Shown here: positions 1 through 6,903 of the stretch, piece after piece
How the letters are laid out: each line of letters begins with the position of its first letter
Position numbering within the stretch: position 1 is the first letter of the stretch
Position numbers and translations under genes: made by a program
Notes under the pieces: model-generated
Seen by the model: the letters and a program-made list of their open reading frames with translations, nothing else
What the model was told of the DNA's origin: nothing
Databases searched by the model: none
Assembly (NCBI GenBank): GCA_046341775.1
Contig: JBKDQQ010000176.1
Coordinates: forward strand, 1-9,189
DNA: 9,189 nt
From: SXXH01 sp041165735
Lineage (GTDB): Bacteria; Planctomycetota; UBA1135; GCA-002686595
Reading direction: 5' to 3'

Positions 1-3000
1 TCCCAGCCCAGCCACAGCGCCGCGCGCGTCTTGTTCGTGCGGCCGGACTGCATGCGCGTGCTCCACAAGGCGTCGCGAATGTCCTCGACCCGCGGGTGGC
101 GCGACGGAATGCGAGGCGCGAGCTTCCAACCGTGCTCGCGCGCGATGCGCTCGAGATCGGCGGCCGCGACGATGCCTCCACGTTCGTGCACGACCAGGCG
201 CTGGGCCATGGCCTCGAGATCGCGCAAGTTGCCGGGATGCTCCTGTCGGAACAGCACGGCCATGGCCTCCTCCGCCACTTCCGGCGCGCGACAACCCTCC
301 TCGTCGGCGAAGCGCGCCAACATCGCGCCGAATAGCACCGGAATGTCGGCGCGGCGGCTGCGCAGGGGCGGCACGACGAGCTCGTAGCGCGCCAAGCGCG
401 CGGCGAGATCCGGACGCAGGCGCCCATCGGCCGCGAGCCGCGCCAAGCCATCGATGCAACAAGCGACGATGCGCGCTCCTCCGACCCGCACGGGACGCTC
501 GTCCTCGAGCTGGTGGCCGTCGAGCACTTGCAGGAATCGTCGTTGCTCGGCGTCCACCATCGACTCGAGTTGGTCGACGACCAGCGTGCCGCCATGGGCC
601 GCGCGCAAGAGGCGCGTCCAGTCGAGCGCACCCGCGCCCGCCGGTTGGACGACGAAGGGACCGCGCGCCGAGCCGCCTTCGAAGTGCGTCCAGCGCGCGA
701 CGACCAACTTGCCGCTGCCATGCTCGCCCGAGATCGCCAGCACGCAGCGCGATCGCGCGACCTCGGAGAGCCGCGTGGCGAACGCCAGCAGGTCCCCGCG
801 TCGCGCGTCGAACGCCGGCGCCCAACCGTGACGCCGGCGATGGTCGTCGCGGAACGCGGCCAGCCGCAAGCCCATGGCGCGCCCGGCCAGGCGATGTTGG
901 AGGGCGTGCCCGTCGAAGTCGCGAAAGTCGCGCGCGTGCTGCGACTCGATGGCGATCGCCCCCACCACCCGCCCACCGAGGTCCAGCGGCAGCACGACGC
1001 CGGACTTGGCCTCCGGCCACAAGGCCGCGCGCGGATCGGGGGCATCGAAGCCTGCGCAAGTGCGCCAGGCCAACGCGCGCGACAAGGCCTTGCCGCCCGA
1101 CGCGGAGCGTTGCTCTTCCGAGTCGCCAGGGACGGCCTGCAGACCGAAGGCGTCCAAGGCGCCGCCGCGGTGGACCTCGATGGGCGCGCCATCCTCCACG
1201 AGGAACGCGCGCCACACCCTCCGTGTCCACTTCAGCTCCAACGCCTCGACGCACTGCTCGAACTCGGCTCGCACATGCTCGCGCGGCGGGGCATCCTCGG
1301 CCGGCGCGCATGCACCGGTCGACGACGCGATGGCGCCGACCTCGCCACATTCCTTGGTCCGCGTGCCGGCGGGCGCGCGGCGCAAGTGCTCCAGGGCTCG
1401 CGAGGCCAGGTTGCGCCGCACGCATTCGGGCGGGACGAGATGGTGCTCCCATTCGAGGTGCAGCCAGCCGAGCGGTTCGCCCGTCTCGTCCAAGATCGGC
1501 TCCAGCGCCACGCATTTGGCCCCGCGCCCGATGGCACCGACGATCGGAGCGACGCGCTCCAGGTGCCGATCGCCCACGAGCGCCGGGCGAGCGACAGGTT
1601 GGGCGTGCTCCACCACGCCACGCCCGCCGGCGAAGAGACGCGCCTCGAGCGAGCCCGAAACCGCCAGCGCGTCCTCGCGCACGATGGCATGCTCGGCCAG
1701 GAGGGAGCGCAGGCCCACGGCAGCATCGGAGTGCACCGGCCGCACCGCGCCATCGACGCCCTGCGCGTAGGCCACGAGCGCCACCGCGCCCACCGACCTG
1801 CGCTCGAGGCGTGGCCGTGGCGCTCCCGCGCCGGCGCGCATCCCCGTTGCCGCGCCGGGCAAGGCTTCGGCGCACTCGGGCAGCGCGCGCGACAACTCGA
1901 CGAGCGCCAAGGGCACGGAGCCTAGATCGACCGCGGCGAGGTGCACGCGCGCCACGGCCCAGTCGCCCTCTGCCAAGGCCAAGGCTCCATCGAGCAGCGA
2001 CCAGCCGTGCGCCGATGCGCCTGCAACATCGGCTGCTGCGAACCGCGCTCCCATCGAGGTCGGCACGGTCGAGGCAGGTCCAGTCGAGGCAGGTCCAGCA
2101 AGGGACGGTCCAGCAGAGGCAGATCCAGCAGAGGCGGATCCAGTCGACACCGGCACCATCGATCTGGGCGCAGCGGAGCGCGGCGGATTCGCCCCCGACG
2201 ACGACGGGATCGATGTCGCTCCCGATGCCGTTGCGCACGTCGACGTTGGCGTCGCGGCGGAAGGATGCTCCGTGGATGTCCGCCACGACGCGCGCCAAAG
2301 AGCCGCCTCGCGCACCGCTCCGCGTTGGAGCAGCAACGCGCACATGTCGCGCGCAGCCTGCAGGCGCGTGCAGTGCGAAGCCGTAGCACCGGCGTCCCCA
2401 TCCCGCGCGGCTTCCATGGCACTGGTGGTTGGCGATCGGGTCGGTCGGGACTCCGTTGCGCCGCCGGCACCGCCCTCGCGTCCACTTGCCGTGGCGGGTA
2501 CAGGCGCGGCGAGGCGGCGGTAGAACAGCTCGGCTTCGTCGAGGCATCCGCTGGCGTGCAACCAACGAGCACGCCACAGCGCGGCCTGCGCGGGCTCGTT
2601 CGTGCTCCTTCCCAGCGCTTCCAGCAGCGCATCCGCGAGTTGAGCCGCGCCCTGCTGGGCGGCCTCGGGTCCCGGCAGCCAAGGCTGTTCGTCCCGCAGA
2701 TCGTCGAGCACGCGCCACGCCGTGCGCGCCTCCAGGGCCGGCGTCCCGCAGGCCAACCAGCAATCCGCCGTGCCCGCCCGGCCAAGGGCATCCTGAAGCA
2801 AGGCCACGAGCGCCTCGCAGGCCGCTTGGCGATCGCAGGCGTCCAGTTCCACCCGCGCCGTGTCGAAGCCGAGACTGGTGCGGCCACCATCGGGCGACTG
2901 CGCATCGTCGACCAGCAATTGCAGGAAGCGCACGACATCGCGCAAGCGCCCGTCGTCGCCTGCGGATCGCGGCGTATTCGACACGGTCGTCGTCGACCGC

Positions 3001-3062
3001 GGCTTGGCGGTCGCGCACGCTCGCCCCAGCACGAGGTCGAGCACGTCGATTGACTGGTTCAC
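1..3062 (-). CDS. GAF / AAA+ (sigma-54-activator-like) / Fis-HTH regulator, C-terminus cut by window edge
   Basis: A single open frame of 1020 codons starts at GTG 3062 and is still open at base 1. From the N-terminus it has a helical, TPR-like part (about 1-250), a Ser/Thr/Ala/Pro linker (about 255-345) and a GAF-like stretch (about 430-575). A clearer GAF domain follows (about 600-735), then an AAA+ domain (about 750-950) and a Fis-type helix-turn-helix near 990-1020, with NKTRAALWLGW at the edge. AAA+ landmarks are Walker A GEHGSGK (779-785), Walker B LVVDQ (827-831), DLAARL with the candidate arginine finger R889, and HPGNLRD (942-948) with sensor II R947. The family normally couples ATP hydrolysis to opening of sigma-54 promoters. 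Here the GAFTGA loop is missing between Walker A and B, the Walker B Glu is Gln831, and the usual sensor I Asn region reads ACCID. The GTG start overlaps the previous gene's stop by 4 bp and has GGGAGG six bases upstream. A sigma-54-independent, GAF-regulated DNA-binding role is inference. Confidence 0.85.
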   Translation of the reverse strand, partial: MNQSIDVLDLVLGRACATAKPRSTTTVSNTPRSAGDDGRLRDVVRFLQLLVDDAQSPDGGRTSLGFDTARVELDACDRQAACEALVALLQDALGRAGTADCWLACGTPALEARTAWRVLDDLRDEQPWLPGPEAAQQGAAQLADALLEALGRSTNEPAQAALWRARWLHASGCLDEAELFYRRLAAPVPATASGREGGAGGATESRPTRSPTTSAMEAARDGDAGATASHCTRLQAARDMCALLLQRGAVREAALWRASWRTSTEHPSAATPTSTCATASGATSIPSSSGANPPRSAAPRSMVPVSTGSASAGSASAGPSLAGPASTGPASTVPTSMGARFAAADVAGASAHGWSLLDGALALAEGDWAVARVHLAAVDLGSVPLALVELSRALPECAEALPGAATGMRAGAGAPRPRLERRSVGAVALVAYAQGVDGAVRPVHSDAAVGLRSLLAEHAIVREDALAVSGSLEARLFAGGRGVVEHAQPVARPALVGDRHLERVAPIVGAIGRGAKCVALEPILDETGEPLGWLHLEWEHHLVPPECVRRNLASRALEHLRRAPAGTRTKECGEVGAIASSTGACAPAEDAPPREHVRAEFEQCVEALELKWTRRVWRAFLVEDGAPIEVHRGGALDAFGLQAVPGDSEEQRSASGGKALSRALAWRTCAGFDAPDPRAALWPEAKSGVVLPLDLGGRVVGAIAIESQHARDFRDFDGHALQHRLAGRAMGLRLAAFRDDHRRRHGWAPAFDARRGDLLAFATRLSEVARSRCVLAISGEHGSGKLVVARWTHFEGGSARGPFVVQPAGAGALDWTRLLRAAHGGTLVVDQLESMVDAEQRRFLQVLDGHQLEDERPVRVGGARIVACCIDGLARLAADGRLRPDLAARLARYELVVPPLRSRRADIPVLFGAMLARFADEEGCRAPEVAEEAMAVLFRQEHPGNLRDLEAMAQRLVVHERGGIVAAADLERIAREHGWKLAPRIPSRHPRVEDIRDALWSTRMQSGRTNKTRAALWLGW
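2068..2142 (-). repeat. Five-copy 15-bp tandem repeat inside the regulator's linker
   Basis: Five consecutive 15-bp units lie at 2068, 2083, 2098, 2113 and 2128. The first two are identical (plus strand gtcgaggcaggtcca) and the others differ at a few positions. Because 15 is a multiple of three the frame is kept. The repeat encodes a pentapeptide of the type (S/T/A)-G-(P/S)-(A/S)-(S/L), roughly residues 308-332. The next 15 bases (2143-2157) begin as a decayed sixth unit. Such low-complexity peptide is normally a flexible spacer, here between the N-terminal helical part and the GAF region. Copy number could vary between strains. Confidence 0.85.
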
Positions 3063-3802
3063 GGCAGGCCTCCCGCGCGCTGTACGCCCTCGGCCGCGGC
3101 CGGCGCGGCGCCGTGTTCGCGCCCCAATCCCAGCACGCGCGCAAGATCCCGCGGTCGCGCCGCGTCGGGGACGCTGTACAGCCACTCGCGCGCCTCTTCG
3201 GGGAAGCCGGAGTCCAGCAAGGCCCGCGCGCACAACACGCGGTGCCCGTCGGTGGGCGACCAAGTGCAGGCGGCTTGGGCCAGGTTCGCCGCCGAAGGCC
3301 AAGCCGAAAGCGGACTGCCGTAGGCCTGCGCCAGCACGGATGGGACGGACAACCCCTCGAGTTGCAGCGCCGTCAGCAAGCCGCGCACTCGCTCGCGCCA
3401 CGCAGCGATGCGCTGCTCGAGGCCTTCACGCGCCAAGAGCGCCGCCTCGCGGCGCCGATCCATGTCGCGTCGAAGCTCCTCCTGCCCGATGCAGGCGCGC
3501 GCAGCGTCCATCCCCGAGGCCGAGACGCTGCTCGTCGCCGGATCAGGCTCGCGCTCTTGGGCGCGCGACTCCAGCGCCAACACCGCCAACGCCAAGCGCG
3601 CTCCATCGGCGCAGGCGGAAGCGACTTCTTCGCGCTCCAGTCGCAACAGTTCGATCTCCACTTGCTCGACGAGCAAGGATCGACGAGGCGCGCGCAACAG
3701 CGTGCTGCAGGAACCGGCGGGCAGCGCCGCGTCCGGATGCGCGGCTGCGCGCGCGCCCTCCCGCGGCCCCGCGTCGGATTGGAAGGAATGTTCAGCGACC
3801 AC
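3059..3802 (-). CDS. Helical protein of unknown function, middle gene of the overlapping operon
   Basis: This 247-aa protein is not recognised. It has a short Ala/Pro-rich N-terminus, then two long charged, heptad-like helical stretches (about 42-82 and 107-148, the latter rich in Arg and Glu) consistent with coiled coil. The C-terminal third (about 185-230) resembles a single TPR-like helical hairpin, with ARALLDSGFPEEAREWL as its clearest part. No signal peptide, membrane segment or metal-binding cysteine pattern is visible. The chosen start is GTG at 3802, which overlaps the upstream gene's end by 11 bp and has GAGG six bases before it. The frame stays open upstream to 4048, but that part reads as Arg/Pro-rich shadow of the neighbouring gene. 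Its stop overlaps the next gene's GTG by 4 bp. Tight coupling between a sigma-like protein and an AAA+ regulator suggests a partner or adaptor for one of them; that is inference. Confidence 0.7.
   Translation of the reverse strand: MVAEHSFQSDAGPREGARAAAHPDAALPAGSCSTLLRAPRRSLLVEQVEIELLRLEREEVASACADGARLALAVLALESRAQEREPDPATSSVSASGMDAARACIGQEELRRDMDRRREAALLAREGLEQRIAAWRERVRGLLTALQLEGLSVPSVLAQAYGSPLSAWPSAANLAQAACTWSPTDGHRVLCARALLDSGFPEEAREWLYSVPDAARPRDLARVLGLGREHGAAPAAAEGVQRAGGLP
3069..3074 (-). promoter_or_regulatory. Ribosome binding site deciding the GTG start at 3062
   Basis: The minus strand reads GGGAGG followed by six bases and GTG. It lies inside the end of the preceding gene, whose stop TGA shares bases with this GTG, the usual layout for translational coupling. 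It supports a GTG start rather than any later ATG. Confidence 0.75.
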
Positions 3803-4640
3803 GCGACACCTCGCGCTTGGATCCGGAAACCGACTTGGATCCGGAAACCGACTTGGGCGCGGGCACGACGACTGGCGCGGCCGACAGGGCGATGAACGGC
3901 TCCAGCGCGCGCCGCAGCGCCTCCAATTCGGCCATCCCCGGAACGGCGGGCGGCGTGTGCGTCGTCGCGGGACGACGCAACACCAATTGGAAGAACGCGC
4001 GTCGCGCCTCGTCGTCGCGTTCATTGAAGCGTGCGCACGCCACGGCAAGTCGCGCGGCGTCGAGCCGCAGCGGACGCGCGAGTTGGTGGAACGCGCCCCC
4101 CGCCGGCTGCGGTCGGACCGCGGCTTCCGTGTTCGACACGCGACAATCCTCCAAGGCCTGGTCGATGTGCCCGTCCAACCACGGACCCAAGTCCGGCCGG
4201 CCTTGGTAGCGACCGGCGGCGCGGGCTATGCGCGCAAAGGCCCGCAGCAGCACGCGGTCGGCGTCGAGCAGCAGGCAACGCTCGAGGAGGCGCACGCCTA
4301 TGCGCGCGCGCAGTCGCAGCGGATCGTCGCGCACGATGCGCGCCAGCACCTCGCGCGGGGTGGCGCCGCACAAGAGCAGCCTCCAACGCACGCCTTCCGT
4401 CGTGGCGGATGCCGCGAGGAGGCCCGAATCCGTCGTGGTGGATGCCCCTTGCGCCTTCGAGGGACGCAGGGCGTCCGCGGCCACTCGGCAGGGCACGGGT
4501 GCCGCATCGCGCGGTGCGGGGCACTCGGTGCGCGCGACGAGCGCCGCTTCGGCGCGCGGGGCGGTGCGAGCGCCGCCAGCAGAGTTGGCGGACGAGGGAG
4601 ACGAGGAGGAGGACAGTCGGCGCGGCGCGTGACGAGCCAT
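3792..4640 (-). CDS. Putative degenerate sigma-70-like protein, first gene of the overlapping operon
   Basis: This 282-aa protein begins with a low-complexity Ser/Ala/Pro segment (about 1-80). Its globular part (about 85-225) has an AFARIARAAGRYQGRPDLGPWL stretch (about 134-155, split by no gap) that resembles sigma region 2, where a RYRG..-F..WL pattern precedes a helix of the HIDQALED type. A further stretch, CARFNERDDEARRAFFQLV (202-220), resembles the beginning of sigma region 4 (xxLPxxxRxAFxL). No convincing region 4 helix-turn-helix follows; the tail is Pro/Ala-rich and ends in a duplicated KSVSGS. The start ATG 4640 has GAGG nine bases upstream; a TTG at 4736 would add 32 unremarkable residues. 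The end overlaps the next gene by 11 bp. The sigma relationship is resemblance by eye, so a protein of unknown function is a fair alternative name. Confidence 0.5.
   Translation of the reverse strand: MARHAPRRLSSSSSPSSANSAGGARTAPRAEAALVARTECPAPRDAAPVPCRVAADALRPSKAQGASTTTDSGLLAASATTEGVRWRLLLCGATPREVLARIVRDDPLRLRARIGVRLLERCLLLDADRVLLRAFARIARAAGRYQGRPDLGPWLDGHIDQALEDCRVSNTEAAVRPQPAGGAFHQLARPLRLDAARLAVACARFNERDDEARRAFFQLVLRRPATTHTPPAVPGMAELEALRRALEPFIALSAAPVVVPAPKSVSGSKSVSGSKREVSRGR
3809..3812 (-). promoter_or_regulatory. Ribosome binding site for the GTG start at 3802
   Basis: The minus strand reads GAGG, six bases (TGTCGC), then GTG. It sits within the last codons of the upstream gene and is the main reason for preferring 3802 over other in-frame starts of the middle gene. 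Confidence 0.55.
3817..3852 (-). repeat. Perfect 18-bp tandem duplication at the end of the sigma-like gene
   Basis: Two identical 18-bp copies lie head to tail (plus strand ttggatccggaaaccgac at 3817-3834 and 3835-3852), followed by ttgg as the beginning of a third unit. On the minus strand they encode KSVSGS twice, about 10 residues before the C-terminus of the sigma-like protein. Perfect identity indicates a recent slippage or duplication event. It ends only a few bases before the ribosome binding site of the middle gene. Confidence 0.9.
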
Positions 4641-4812
4641 GGCGGGCGACCTCGCAGTGAGCGGGACGTAGAGGAGGGAGCGATGCAGCAGGCGTGCGAC
4701 GGAGAAGCGATCGCACGGAGCGCGCACGCCGGCCAAGCAGCCTGCGTCTCGCGCTCCATTGCGAAGCTAGGCGGGCTACCGAAATGTCGGGGAGAGGGAT
4801 TCCTCGAATGCC

Positions 4813-4831
4813 GAACGACCTAGGATCGTTC
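4813..4831. promoter_or_regulatory. 19-bp near-palindrome, candidate operator
   Basis: GAACGACCTAGGATCGTTC has perfect 6-bp arms (GAACGA and TCGTTC) and one further matching pair nearer the centre. Seven of nine possible pairs are complementary around a central A. It immediately precedes the AT-rich island. The symmetry and size fit a dimeric repressor or activator site, but no regulator can be named. Confidence 0.4.
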
Positions 4832-4877
4832 AAAATTAGATCTTCCCTGCACGCAATTAGTAAGCGCTGCAATTATG
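4830..4877. promoter_or_regulatory. AT-rich island, probable divergent promoter zone
   Basis: This is the only clearly AT-rich stretch in the window. On the minus strand TCTAAT (4841-4836) matches the -10 consensus at five of six bases, with a weak TTACTA 17 bases upstream; that would serve the sigma-like operon. On the plus strand AATTAT (4871-4876) is a poor -10 candidate for fabI. GCAATTA occurs twice (4853-4859 and 4869-4875), 16 bp apart, which could be a direct-repeat protein site. Composition is the main support; the exact elements are uncertain. Confidence 0.35.
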
Positions 4878-4881
4878 GCCG

Positions 4882-4902
4882 AGCCGACCAACCGGGTCGG
4901 CT
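4882..4902. other. 8-bp-stem hairpin in the fabI leader
   Basis: AGCCGACC and GGTCGGCT pair perfectly around the 5-base loop AACCG. There is no T tract on either strand, so it is not a standard terminator. It lies between the AT-rich island and fabI, so in a fabI transcript it would be a 5' UTR structure. It could equally be an operator. Confidence 0.4.
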
Positions 4903-5079
4903 GGCGGCGCGGCGCTGATGATGTGGAGATTCCCCGCTTCGCTGCACGCTGGCGGTGCGCCTGAGGGTGGCGATCCTGCGCTGCTTCGCGCCGCGACACG
5001 CTATCCTCGCTGGTTCGTGCGCACGCGCTGCGAGACGGCGGGAGGCCGTCCGCGTGCCTCCTCCCCGGACGACCACTGC

Positions 5080-5853
5080 ATGGACAAGTTGCTGCAAGGC
5101 AAGACGGGCCTCGTGCTCGGCGTCGCCAACCGTCGCTCGATCGCCTGGGCCTGCGCCCAATCCCTATCCAAGGCCGGCATGCGCCTCGCGCTCACCTACA
5201 TGGGCGAGCGCATGGAGAAAGGTGTGCGCGAGCTCGCCGCGGAACTGCCCGATTCGCTCGTCCTGCCCTGCGACGTCACGCAACCCGAGACGATCGAATC
5301 GGTGGCGCGCGCCCTGAAGGAGGAGTTCGGCGGCCTCGACTGCCTCGTGCACGGCGTGGCCTTCGCCAAGCGCGAAGAACTGCAGGGCGACTTCTTCAAC
5401 ACCAGTCGCGACGGCTACATGATCGCGCACGAGGTGTCGGCGTACTCGCTGACCGCCGTGACGCGCGCGGTGCTGCCGCTGATGGAAGGACGCCAAGGCT
5501 CGATCATCACGCTCTCCTACATCGGCGGCGAACGCGTCATCCCGAACTACAACATCATGGGCATCGCCAAGGCGGCCTTGGAGGCCAGCGTGCGCTACCT
5601 CTCGCACGACCTCGGCCCGCGCGGCATCCGCGTCAACGGCATCAGCGCCGGCCCGATCCGCACGCTGTCCTCCGCGGGCGTCTCGGGGTTCACGGACATC
5701 CTCGACGAGATCGCCGCCAAGGCGCCGCTGCGCCGCAACGTCACGGCCGACGAAGTGGGCGACACCTGCTACTTCCTCGCCTCGCCGCTCTCGCGCGGCA
5801 TCACGGGCTCGATCGTCTACGTCGACGGCGGATACCACATCATGGGCGTCTGA
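5080..5853 (+). CDS. fabI: Enoyl-[acyl-carrier-protein] reductase (NADH), FabI type
   Basis: This 257-aa protein is close to the usual FabI length of about 260. It catalyses the last reduction of each fatty acid elongation cycle, turning trans-2-enoyl-ACP into acyl-ACP in the cytoplasm. It is an atypical short-chain dehydrogenase. Visible motifs are the nucleotide-binding GVANRRSIAW (14-23), CDV (64-66) and the catalytic Tyr-X6-Lys with Y157 and K164, plus the second conserved tyrosine Y147 in SYIGGERVIPNYN. It also has the substrate-side GPIRTLSSAG (191-200) and the C-terminal ITGSIVYVDGGYHIMG. ATG 5080 gives the family's normal N-terminus (LLQGK just before the first strand). An in-frame ATG at 4918 would add 54 residues outside the fold. 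No Shine-Dalgarno site precedes 5080. It stands alone and faces a convergent gene. Confidence 0.96.
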   Translation: MDKLLQGKTGLVLGVANRRSIAWACAQSLSKAGMRLALTYMGERMEKGVRELAAELPDSLVLPCDVTQPETIESVARALKEEFGGLDCLVHGVAFAKREELQGDFFNTSRDGYMIAHEVSAYSLTAVTRAVLPLMEGRQGSIITLSYIGGERVIPNYNIMGIAKAALEASVRYLSHDLGPRGIRVNGISAGPIRTLSSAGVSGFTDILDEIAAKAPLRRNVTADEVGDTCYFLASPLSRGITGSIVYVDGGYHIMGV

Positions 5854-5856
5854 GGA

Positions 5857-5877
5857 CGGAGGCGTGCGAGGCCTCCG
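5857..5877. terminator. Hairpin between convergent fabI and the SGNH-like gene
   Basis: CGGAGGC and GCCTCCG form a perfect 7-bp, mostly G-C stem around a 7-base loop. It starts four bases after the fabI stop and ends ten bases before the stop of the opposing gene. The place suits a bidirectional terminator, but there is no T run on either strand, so intrinsic termination would be weak or of a non-classical kind. Confidence 0.45.
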
Positions 5878-5886
5878 GCGAAGCGC

Positions 5887-6903
5887 TCAACCGCCTTCGC
5901 GGCCCTGGCGCTCGGCCTTCTCGCGCTTGGCGCGTTCCTGCTCGGCCGGCGTGGGCGGGGGCGGAGGAGGAGGACGCACGGGTCCGCGCTGCCGCTCCAA
6001 CTCCGCGGCTTCCGCGGCTTCGCGCTCCTTGGCGCGCGAGGCGTAGACGCGCCGGCGCAACTCGCGCGCGTCGAACACGAGCACATCCGCCGGCGCGTCG
6101 ACGCGCGAGCGGCACAAGGCGTCCGCCGCCAGCACCCACAGCGCGATGCCGCCATCGAGGCGCAGCGCGAGGCGATCCTTGGCCGCGAGGTCGGGCAACC
6201 AGGCGCGCCCCCAGAGGTTGCCGCGCGCCTTGAGCGGCTCGTCGCGCTCGAGGTGCGACCACAACCGCGACGCGGGCGCGACGACCACATCCTTCTCGTC
6301 GCGCGCGAAGGTCCCCAAGCGCTCGGCGAGTCGCGCGCGCACCTGCGGCGACGGCAGCTTGCGGGCGTCGACGAATCCGCCGGGCGAGCGCTCGGCCAAG
6401 GCGCCCCAGTCGGGCAGGTCCCCGACGAGCAACGGCGCGCCGATCCCCTTGAGCGCGGCGAGCGCGCGCTCGAAGCGCTCGGTAGCGGCCTCGCCCGCGT
6501 CGTGCACCGACATCGCCAGCGAATCGAGCGCCACGACCAAGGTGGGCTTGTCGGCTTTGGCGAGGCGCGCCTGCCGCTCGAGGTCGACCAGCGCGTCGCG
6601 GCCCGCGCTCGAGTCCGTGTAGCGCGCCACCGCGCCATGGCGGCACAGGATCGCCTGCTCGACGACGTCCGCGAGCGACACCGTCGCGCCGACTTCGGCG
6701 GCCCAGGCCGCGCCGTGCGAAGACTCGGACCCGATCACGACGACGCGCGCGTAGAGCGGGACCTCGCGGGCTTCCACGGGCGCGGGCGCGGCGGGACGCG
6801 GCTCCGCGCCGGGCGCCTGCGCGAAAGCGCCCCTCGCGGCAGTCGCCGGCATGGCGCAGACGAGCGCGAGGGCAGCGGCTCGCAGGAAAGGCGTGCAGTG
6901 CAT
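5887..6903 (-). CDS. Secreted SGNH/GDSL-hydrolase-like protein, apparently without catalytic residues
   Basis: This 338-aa protein has a signal peptide-like N-terminus (hydrophobic 6-22, likely cleavage near AFAQA at 26-30) and a Pro/Ala-rich spacer to about 48. One alpha/beta domain follows (about 50-265). Strand-like segments YARVVVIGSESS (51-62), KPTLVVALDSL (119-129), APLLVGDLPDW (156-166) and KDVVVAP (204-210) occur in the order of the SGNH fold, so it is probably exported. Family members carry GDS at the first strand and a DxxH near the end. Here these read GSES and DRLA (243-246), so the nucleophile context is altered and the His is absent. The C-terminus (about 285-338) is charged and helical, interrupted by seven consecutive prolines (311-317). 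A non-enzymatic binding role is inference. The family call comes from fold order and loop motifs, not strong identity. Confidence 0.65.
   Translation of the reverse strand: MHCTPFLRAAALALVCAMPATAARGAFAQAPGAEPRPAAPAPVEAREVPLYARVVVIGSESSHGAAWAAEVGATVSLADVVEQAILCRHGAVARYTDSSAGRDALVDLERQARLAKADKPTLVVALDSLAMSVHDAGEAATERFERALAALKGIGAPLLVGDLPDWGALAERSPGGFVDARKLPSPQVRARLAERLGTFARDEKDVVVAPASRLWSHLERDEPLKARGNLWGRAWLPDLAAKDRLALRLDGGIALWVLAADALCRSRVDAPADVLVFDARELRRRVYASRAKEREAAEAAELERQRGPVRPPPPPPPTPAEQERAKREKAERQGREGG

Larger units (their letters stand above)
4641..5079. other. Divergent intergenic region between the sigma-like operon and fabI
   Basis: This 439-bp stretch holds no gene I can support. 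On the left it is GC-rich and could at most encode an N-terminal extension of the sigma-like gene from TTG 4736. The middle (about 4813-4902) has an AT-rich island, a near-palindrome and a hairpin, and is the likely promoter zone for both directions. From 4918 to 5079 a frame in phase with fabI is open from ATG 4918. That part lacks the FabI fold, has an Arg/Pro/Ala-rich composition and no ribosome binding site, so it is treated as 5' leader. Confidence 0.6.

Noticed and set aside
513..1925. 470-codon plus-strand open frame, with others at 1223-2386 and 1941-3053
   Set aside because: Antisense to the AAA+/Fis regulator, whose Walker, PGN-R and helix-turn-helix motifs fix the coding strand; the plus-strand products are Arg/Ala/Pro-rich with no family match.
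2068..2142. 15-bp repeats as a possible CRISPR array
   Set aside because: No spacers: the units are contiguous, in frame and inside a long coding gene.
3803..4048. N-terminal extension of the middle operon gene up to 4048
   Set aside because: Arg/Pro-rich shadow of the sigma-like gene; GTG 3802 has the well-spaced ribosome binding site.
4641..4736. TTG start at 4736 for the sigma-like gene
   Set aside because: Adds 32 residues with no recognisable content; ATG 4640 has an upstream GAGG. It cannot be fully excluded.
4918..5079. 54-residue N-terminal extension of FabI
   Set aside because: FabI proteins begin just before the first strand, as from ATG 5080; the extension has shadow-like composition.
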